Below are positions 58,973 through 64,000 of a DNA stretch of 64,000 nucleotides, one piece after another (position 1 is the stretch's first letter; every line of letters starts with the position of its first letter). This DNA comes from Pseudomonas sp. S35 (GTDB lineage: Bacteria > Pseudomonadota > Gammaproteobacteria > Pseudomonadales > Pseudomonadaceae). The notes under the pieces are model-generated. The model did not search any database. It saw nothing but the letters and a program-made list of their open reading frames with translations, and was not told where the DNA came from. Position numbers and translations under genes: made by a program. The stretch lies in assembly GCF_009866765.1 (NCBI RefSeq), contig NZ_CP019431.1:2480001-2544000 (forward strand). The letters run 5' to 3'.

Positions 58973-59395
58973 ATGCCCAAACCGCGCCAATCCTTGACCC
59001 TCACTTTGCTCCATGCGCGTGAAGCCGCCATGGGGTTTTTTCGTCCTTCGCTTAACCAACACGGTTTGACCGAACAGCAATGGCGGGTCATTCGCATCCT
59101 GAGCCAGCACGATGAGCTGGAGATTAATCGTTTGGCAGAGCTGGCGTGCATCCTCAAGCCGAGCATGACCGGGGTGCTGGTGCGCATGGAGGCGGCGGGC
59201 ATGGTTGAACGGCGCAAGGCGCAACAGGATCAACGGCGCGTGCTGGTGCGGCTGGCGGAGAAAGGGCAGGCGTGTTTTGCCTCGATGAGCCAGTGCATGG
59301 AGGCCAATTATCAGCGTTTGCAGGCGGGCTTTGGCGAGGAGAAGTTGCAGACATTGCTGACCTTGCTCAATGAGCTCAAAACCCTGAAGCGCTGA
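58973..59395 (+). CDS. hpaR: MarR-family regulator of homoprotocatechuate degradation HpaR
   Basis: 140 residues. Winged helix with LTEQQWRVIRILSQHDELEI, LACILKPSMTGVLVRMEAAG and RKAQQDQRRVLVRLAEKGQA, all of which match the HpaR group (HpaR represses the hpa operon; 4-HPA-type compounds relieve it). It converges on hpaI, with a terminator-like hairpin in the 97-bp gap. Confidence 0.9.
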   Translation: MPKPRQSLTLTLLHAREAAMGFFRPSLNQHGLTEQQWRVIRILSQHDELEINRLAELACILKPSMTGVLVRMEAAGMVERRKAQQDQRRVLVRLAEKGQACFASMSQCMEANYQRLQAGFGEEKLQTLLTLLNELKTLKR

Positions 59396-59419
59396 GTGCA
59401 GTAGACCCTCACCAGGCAA

Positions 59420-59470
59420 GCGCCCGGTGCGGGCCAAGACGGTATCCGGGCACGGGGCGCATGGGGTTTT
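59420..59470 (+). terminator. Probable hpaR terminator
   Basis: Arms GCGCCCGGTGC (59420-59430) and GCACGGGGCGC (59450-59460) pair with one mismatch. ATGGGG and then six T residues follow. It sits in the gap between the convergent hpaR and hpaI. Confidence 0.6.
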
Positions 59471-59492
59471 TTGATCGCTATCCCAATAGTCC

Positions 59493-60296
59493 TCAGTAGA
59501 TTGCACCGGCTGCGCTGGCGGGTGCTGCCGAACCCTTGAACGCCGCCGCCAGGCTTTGCAGCCCACGCATGAGCACTGTGGTGTCCACGCCTACCGCGAC
59601 GAACGCGGCACCCAACTCCAGATAACGCCGCGCCAACGCCTGATCGGCGCTGAGAATGCCGGCGGCCTTGCCCGCGCTGCGGATACGGGCAATGGCATCT
59701 TCAATCGCCGCCTGCACCTCGGGGTGCCCAGGGTTGCCGCGATAGCCCATGGATGCACTGAGGTCCGCCGGCCCGATAAACACACCATCGACGCCTTCTA
59801 CCGCTGCAATCGCGTCCAGGTTGGCCAACCCTTCACGGCTTTCGATCTGCACCAGCAGGCACATCTGCGCATCGGCCTGGTCGAGATAACCGGCAATGCT
59901 GTTCCAGCGCGACGCCCGTGCCAACGCACTGCCGACCCCGCGCACGCCGTTGGGTGGGTAGTGAATCGCTTTGACCAGTTCCCGTGCCTGCGCGGCGCTT
60001 TCCACCATGGGCACCAGCAACGTCTGTACGCCGATGTCGAGCACTTGCTTGATCAGCGCAGTGTCGCCAATGACCGGACGAATCACCGGATGGCTGGAGT
60101 AGGGCGCCACGGCCTGGAGCTGGCCGAGCATGCCGCGCAGGTCGTTGGGCGCGTGTTCGCCGTCGATCAGCAGCCAGTCGAAGCCGGCGTTGGCGGCCAG
60201 TTCCGCGCAGTAGGCATCGGATAATCCCAGCCACAGGCCGATCTGGGCTTCACCGCTGCGCAGGCGCTGTTTGAAGGTGTTGATAGGCATATCCAT
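59493..60296 (-). CDS. hpaI: 4-hydroxy-2-oxoheptane-1,7-dioate aldolase HpaI
   Basis: 267 residues, HpcH/HpaI class II aldolase. Motifs [54 protein letters not shown] (metal-binding Glu) and [13 protein letters not shown] (Asp). It splits the product of HpaH into pyruvate and succinic semialdehyde. It is last in the run hpaE-hpaD-hpaF-hpaX-hpaH-hpaI. Confidence 0.95.
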   Translation of the reverse strand: MDMPINTFKQRLRSGEAQIGLWLGLSDAYCAELAANAGFDWLLIDGEHAPNDLRGMLGQLQAVAPYSSHPVIRPVIGDTALIKQVLDIGVQTLLVPMVESAAQARELVKAIHYPPNGVRGVGSALARASRWNSIAGYLDQADAQMCLLVQIESREGLANLDAIAAVEGVDGVFIGPADLSASMGYRGNPGHPEVQAAIEDAIARIRSAGKAAGILSADQALARRYLELGAAFVAVGVDTTVLMRGLQSLAAAFKGSAAPASAAGAIY

Positions 60297-60310
60297 CGAG
60301 CGATCTCCGG

Positions 60311-61114
60311 TTAAACGAAGCGGCAGGCAATCGAACCCAGCATGTCGTAGTCGACATGGAAGGTATCGCCAGGGTTGGCCGCCACTGGGCGGGTGAAGGA
60401 GCCGCCGAGGATGATTTGCCCGGGTTGCAGGGTCACGTCATAGGCGGACAGTTTGTTGGCGAGCCAGGCCACGCCCTTGGCCGGGTGATTGAGCACCGCG
60501 GCCGATACGCCGGACTCTTCGATCACGCCGTTGCGGTAGAGCACCGCGGGCACCTTGCGCAGGTCGATTTCGGTGGGGCGCACGGCGCGCCCACCCATGA
60601 CCACGCCGGCGTTGGCGGCGTTGTCGGAGATGGTGTCGAACACCTTGCGGGTGGCGTTGGTGTGCGGGTCGACCTGCTGGATGCGTGCATCGATGATCTC
60701 CAGTGCCGGGATCACCCACTCGGTGGCGTCCAGTACATCGAACACCGTCACGTTGGGGCCTTTGAGCGGCTTGCCCAGGATGAACGCCAACTCCACTTCG
60801 ACCCGCGGCACGATAAAGCGCTCGAAGGGAATGTCGGTGCCTTCGTCGAAGAACATGTCATCGAGCAGCGCACCGTAATCCGGCTCGGTGATGTTGGACG
60901 ACACTTGCATGGCGCGGGAGGTCAGGCCGATCTTGTGGCCGACCAGCTTGCGCCCGTCCTTGATCTTTTGCGCAACCCAGGCGCGCTGGATGGCGTAGGC
61001 GTCTTCGAGGGTGATCGCTGGATGCTCCAGGGAAAACTGGCGTACCTGTTCCCGAGAGCGTTCGGCCTGGTCCAGGCGCGCGGCGGCTTGTTGGATGAGC
61101 TGTTGATCAAGCAT
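60311..61114 (-). CDS. hpaH: 2-oxo-hept-3-ene-1,7-dioate hydratase HpaH
   Basis: 267 residues of the MhpD/HpaH hydratase family: [20 protein letters not shown] then [58 protein letters not shown]. Adds water in the penultimate step of the homoprotocatechuate meta pathway. Ends 14 bp before hpaI. (This HpaH is not the C2-type oxygenase at 45125.). Confidence 0.94.
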   Translation of the reverse strand: MLDQQLIQQAAARLDQAERSREQVRQFSLEHPAITLEDAYAIQRAWVAQKIKDGRKLVGHKIGLTSRAMQVSSNITEPDYGALLDDMFFDEGTDIPFERFIVPRVEVELAFILGKPLKGPNVTVFDVLDATEWVIPALEIIDARIQQVDPHTNATRKVFDTISDNAANAGVVMGGRAVRPTEIDLRKVPAVLYRNGVIEESGVSAAVLNHPAKGVAWLANKLSAYDVTLQPGQIILGGSFTRPVAANPGDTFHVDYDMLGSIACRFV

Positions 61115-61126
61115 GACAAGAATCTC

Positions 61127-62431
61127 TTAGTGAGGGTTGACGATGGCCGCCTGGGTGCGTAGCACCAGCAGGCCACCGAGGGCAATGAGCAGCGCCAGGG
61201 CGTAGAGGGCCAGGCTGGCGCTATGGGTGGTGTCGCGCACCCAACCGATCAGGTACGGCGCGAAAAAGGACGCGATGCTGCCAAAGGAACTGATCAAGGC
61301 AATACCGGCGGCCTGGGTGGTGTTGGACAGGAACGCCGGCGGCAACTGCCAGAACATCGGCAACGCGGCGCTGGCGCCCATGCCGGCGAGGATCAGGCCG
61401 CCCAGCACCAGCGCCGGGTTGGCGGGGGCGAGCCCGGCGATGGCAATGCCCGCCGCCGACATCAGCAAAGGCACGCACAGGTGCCAGCGGCGTTCACGCT
61501 GGCGATCCGACGAGCGCCCGCAGCCGATCATGAAAAAACAGCCGGCCAGGTACGGCACCGCGCTGAGCAACCCGACCTTGCCGTCGCTGCCGACGCCAGC
61601 GCCGTGGATCAGTGTCGGCATCCAGAACGCCAGGGTGTTGACTGCCAGCATCACCGCGAAATAGACCGCCACCAGCAGCCACACCTGGTGGTTACGCAAA
61701 ATGGCCGAGAACGAGGTGATGGATTTGCGCTGTTCTTCGCTGTGCAGTTGCTCGCGCAGTTGTTGTTTTTGCCCAGGCGTGAGCCAGGTGACGGCTTCGA
61801 AACTGTCCGGCAGGCACTTGAGCACCACCAGCCCGAGCAGGATGACCGGCGTGCCCTCGATGACGAACATCCACTGCCAGCCACGCAGGCTGCCCAGGTC
61901 ATGAAAGTGCTCAAGAATGCCGCCCGACAGCGGCCCGCCAACCACCCCGGCCATGGGCACCGCAATCGCAAACAAGGCGGTGACCTGGGCACGCCGACCG
62001 GCCGGGTACCAGCGGTTCAGGTAGACCAGGATGCCAGGGAAGAAACCCGCCTCGGCCACTCCGAGCAAAAAGCGCAGTACGTAGAAACCCGTGGCGCCGT
62101 CGACCATGAACATGCAGGTCGACAACGCGCCCCACACCACCATCAGCGTGGCGATCCAGCGCCTCGGACCGACGCGGTCCAGGGCCATGTTGCTCGGTAC
62201 GCCGAACAACGCGTAAGCCACAAAGAACAGCCCGGCGCCGAACCCGTAGACCGTGTCGCTGAAATTCAGGTCGGCGCTCATCTGCATCTTGGCGAAGCCG
62301 ATGTTGATGCGGTCGAGGTGGGCGAAGAGGTAGCAGATCAACAACAGCGGCATCAGCCGCCAGGTGATGGTGGCGTGGGTGCGGTCGCGGGCGACGCTGC
62401 CGAGGGGCTCGGCGGTTTGGGCTGTGCTCAT
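61127..62431 (-). CDS. hpaX: MFS transporter HpaX-like (4-hydroxyphenylacetate permease)
   Basis: 434 residues, ACS-type MFS with 12 helices. N-terminal LRSVARDRTHATITWR-like start and the ACS motif GLFFVAYALFGVPSNMALDR; RRWIATLMVVWGALSTC follows. HpaX takes up 4-HPA. The ATG at 62431 (MSTAQTAEPLG) is chosen over one at 62482. It lies inside the hpa run, 12 bp upstream of hpaH. Confidence 0.9.
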   Translation of the reverse strand: MSTAQTAEPLGSVARDRTHATITWRLMPLLLICYLFAHLDRINIGFAKMQMSADLNFSDTVYGFGAGLFFVAYALFGVPSNMALDRVGPRRWIATLMVVWGALSTCMFMVDGATGFYVLRFLLGVAEAGFFPGILVYLNRWYPAGRRAQVTALFAIAVPMAGVVGGPLSGGILEHFHDLGSLRGWQWMFVIEGTPVILLGLVVLKCLPDSFEAVTWLTPGQKQQLREQLHSEEQRKSITSFSAILRNHQVWLLVAVYFAVMLAVNTLAFWMPTLIHGAGVGSDGKVGLLSAVPYLAGCFFMIGCGRSSDRQRERRWHLCVPLLMSAAGIAIAGLAPANPALVLGGLILAGMGASAALPMFWQLPPAFLSNTTQAAGIALISSFGSIASFFAPYLIGWVRDTTHSASLALYALALLIALGGLLVLRTQAAIVNPH

Positions 62432-62530
62432 GGTTTTATACTTTTTGTCTGAGAAGGCCGATGGGTTGAACGGGCGGTGCACGCTGCTTTTTGGCGCGGC
62501 ACGCTCGTACCGGTAGTGGGCAGGGTCTGT

Positions 62531-62923
62531 TTAGCCGGGCTGCGCCTTGAGGAAGGCGTGCACGTTGTTTTGCTTGAAGTTGAGCTGTTCGTGCAGTTCG
62601 ACCATTTCGAACGACAGGGCCAGCAGGCGTTGGGCCTGGAGCTGGGCGAAGTGTTCGGTGATCACGTCGAAGAGCTGTTCGGCGATTTGCTGGCGGGTCA
62701 CCAGGTCGCGGCCGTGGCCGACCTTGAGCGTCATGTGCACGAAGGCGTAGTCATGCTTGCCGTCGGCCATGCGCCAGGTGTCCAGGCGCACGCCACGGCT
62801 GCGGATGCCGCCCAGCGGGAATACGCCGCTGTCGCCCAGGGTGGCGTGGACTTTTGCAAACAGGCCGGGCAGGTCTGCCTGCTGCTCGATGTTGTCGGTG
62901 TACTCAGCGATGAAGTGGGGCAT
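62531..62923 (-). CDS. hpaF: 5-carboxymethyl-2-hydroxymuconate isomerase HpaF
   Basis: 130 residues, CHMI tautomerase family: PHFIAEYTDNIEQQADLPGL with the N-terminal Pro after Met removal as catalytic base, then GIRSRGVRLDTWRMADGKHD and FVHMTLKVGHGRDLVTRQQI. Isomerises the ring-cleavage product. 45 bp after hpaD. Confidence 0.94.
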   Translation of the reverse strand: MPHFIAEYTDNIEQQADLPGLFAKVHATLGDSGVFPLGGIRSRGVRLDTWRMADGKHDYAFVHMTLKVGHGRDLVTRQQIAEQLFDVITEHFAQLQAQRLLALSFEMVELHEQLNFKQNNVHAFLKAQPG

Positions 62924-62968
62924 GAACGGCTCCTTCAGACCGCACGGAGGGACCGTGCGGCCATAGGG

Positions 62969-63826
62969 TCAAACAGGGAAAATGGCGTTGATCTGCCCGG
63001 TGCCGGAGCTGCCGAACGGCGCGGTGATGATCTCGGCAGGCTTGTCGTAGTCCGGCCCGCCGAGCAGCCCAAGGAGCATCGCGGTGTCATGCATCTTGCC
63101 TTCGCCGAAACAGTGCTCGGCATAGTCCGGGAGCATGGCGCAGAACTCTTTCCAACGGCCCTGGCGCCACAGTTCCACCACATGCAGGTCGACTTGTTTG
63201 TCGAACTCACGTGTCCAGTTATGGATGTTGGCTTCGGCATTGCGGTCGTCGGAGAACCGGTGTGACAGCGAACCCGAGGCCAGCACCACGACTTTGCGGT
63301 CGCTCTTTTCGATGGCGCGGCGCACGGCGGCACCAAACGCGAAGCTGTCTTGCAGGCGATGCCAGGCGCACCAGGCAGCAATCGACACCACGTTGAGTTT
63401 TTGATCGTCCGGCACGCCCATGTGCATGTAGCGCATCGGCACCAATGTGCCGTATTCCAGCTCAAGGCTCGGGATGTTGTGGGCCAGGGTGCGTATGTCG
63501 GCCGCGTTGGCTTCGGCGGCGATCAGTTCGCCGAGCTCAGGGCAGCCGGGGTATTCGTAGTCCATGTTCTTGATGAAGTGCGGCAGCTCGTTGCTGGTGT
63601 AGGTGCCCTTGAAATGCTCGCCACTGTTGACGTGATAGGCGCTGTTGACCAGCCAGTGCACGTCGAACACCACGGCGGTGTCGGCGCCCAGTTCGCGGGC
63701 GCGGCGCCCGATCTCCTTGTGGCCGGCAATCGCCGCTTCACGGCAACCGTGGTGTTTGCCGGGCAGCTCCGACAAATACATCGAGGGTACGTGGCAGATT
63801 TTCGCTGCCAGGACGACTTCGCCCAT
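62969..63826 (-). CDS. hpaD: 3,4-dihydroxyphenylacetate 2,3-dioxygenase HpaD
   Basis: 285 residues, LigB-type extradiol dioxygenase. Motifs HVPSMYLSELPGKHHGCREA (His ligand region), DVHWLVNSAYHVN and VVLASGSLSHRFSDD (His). Opens the ring of homoprotocatechuate next to the side chain. 50 bp separate it from the hpaE stop. Confidence 0.93.
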   Translation of the reverse strand: MGEVVLAAKICHVPSMYLSELPGKHHGCREAAIAGHKEIGRRARELGADTAVVFDVHWLVNSAYHVNSGEHFKGTYTSNELPHFIKNMDYEYPGCPELGELIAAEANAADIRTLAHNIPSLELEYGTLVPMRYMHMGVPDDQKLNVVSIAAWCAWHRLQDSFAFGAAVRRAIEKSDRKVVVLASGSLSHRFSDDRNAEANIHNWTREFDKQVDLHVVELWRQGRWKEFCAMLPDYAEHCFGEGKMHDTAMLLGLLGGPDYDKPAEIITAPFGSSGTGQINAIFPV

Positions 63827-63876
63827 GATGATGCTCCTGAAATTGTTGTTGTTGTCTTAGGGCGTTCTGGTGGTAT

Positions 63877-64000
63877 TCAGACGCCCCAGCGCGGAATGTG
63901 ATGACTGCCCATCGAGATACACACGTTCTTGATCTCGGCGAACACCTCGAAGCTGTACTGGCCGCCTTCACGGCCGGTGCCAGAGCCTTTCACCCCACCG
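63877..64000 (-). CDS. hpaE: 5-carboxymethyl-2-hydroxymuconate semialdehyde dehydrogenase HpaE (partial)
   Basis: The last 40 codons of an aldehyde dehydrogenase, from the window edge to the TGA at 63879-63877: GGVKGSGTGREGGQYSFEVF, AEIKNVCISMGSHHIPRWGV. This C-terminus is that of HpaE (HpcC), which oxidises the semialdehyde after HpaD. The remainder, and any hpaG upstream, lie outside the window. Confidence 0.9.
   Translation of the reverse strand, partial: GGVKGSGTGREGGQYSFEVFAEIKNVCISMGSHHIPRWGV

Noticed and set aside
61223..62452. 409-codon plus-strand frame opposite hpaX
   Set aside because: Gln/His/Arg-rich mirror of a 12-helix MFS transporter; no coding evidence.
1..64000. tRNA, rRNA, CRISPR arrays, intact insertion sequences
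   Set aside because: None was recognised by eye. Short remnants of genes are present near 10.6-11.0 kb and 22.7 kb, but no transposase or terminal repeats.

Overview
This is a GC-rich, densely coded bacterial chromosome window. Its gene content is that of a fluorescent-group Pseudomonas: a Flp/Tad pilus locus, the ferulate ech-vdh-fcs operon with vanAB/vanR, an OprD porin and the hpa meta-cleavage cluster. No RNA genes, CRISPR arrays or intact insertion sequences are seen.

Region 1 (1-10468, minus strand) is a Tad pilus locus (flp, tadV, rcpC, rcpA, a CpaD-like lipoprotein, tadZ, tadA, tadB, tadC running off the left edge). It lies downstream of an OmpR-type response regulator/histidine kinase pair. 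A direct-repeat box of the form CTTAAn-nATT-CTTAAy occurs once upstream of the regulator gene and once upstream of flp. A near-perfect Fur-type box sits beside the first copy.

Region 2 (10588-19850) is accessory. Its left edge holds gene fragments (VgrG-like, AraC C-terminus, probably Fe-alcohol dehydrogenase C-terminus) and a small lipoprotein gene. A cassette follows that I do not recognise as a described system. It has an XRE-like regulator preceded by two copies of an 18-bp inverted repeat and a hairpin over the ribosome binding site, a YaaW-family protein with a zinc ribbon, and a coiled-coil protein with a C-terminal NYN RNase domain. After these comes a translationally coupled run of radical SAM enzyme, PHP phosphatase, phosphoribosyltransferase-like protein and a DXD glycosyltransferase, facing a convergent GT9 glycosyltransferase. 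It could be a small-molecule (nucleoside- or sugar-type) pathway joined to a nuclease module. This is the main candidate for something new.

Region 3 (20152-43300) is mostly phenylpropanoid and lignin-monomer catabolism. After an amino-acid permease with its GlxA/AraC regulator come a sigma-54 activator of the XylR/DmpR type and the divergent operon it probably controls (aldehyde dehydrogenase, calA, SphA-like protein), with a good -24/-12 promoter and an XylR-like upstream site. Next are an MFS transporter, an OprD porin, a MarR repressor, ech-vdh-fcs-aat-acd (ferulate to vanillate), vanR, and vanAB (vanillate to protocatechuate). vanAB is preceded by two GGATCC-centred VanR operators spaced 84 bp apart. 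A TTG-started epimerase-like SDR and a MerR regulator overlap convergently.

Region 4 (43401-64000) handles aromatic amines and 4-hydroxyphenylacetate: a FeaB-like aldehyde dehydrogenase, a two-component 4-HPA 3-hydroxylase whose reductase has a MarR-like tail, a PAS chemoreceptor, an alginate-export-type porin, an amine/amino-acid permease, FeaR, TetR, two SDRs with MoaF, a LuxR regulator, a cupin, a PuuB-like amine oxidase, hpaR, and hpaI-hpaH-hpaX-hpaF-hpaD-hpaE (hpaE cut by the right edge). Together these could take an aromatic amine through 4-hydroxyphenylacetaldehyde, 4-HPA and homoprotocatechuate to pyruvate and succinic semialdehyde.
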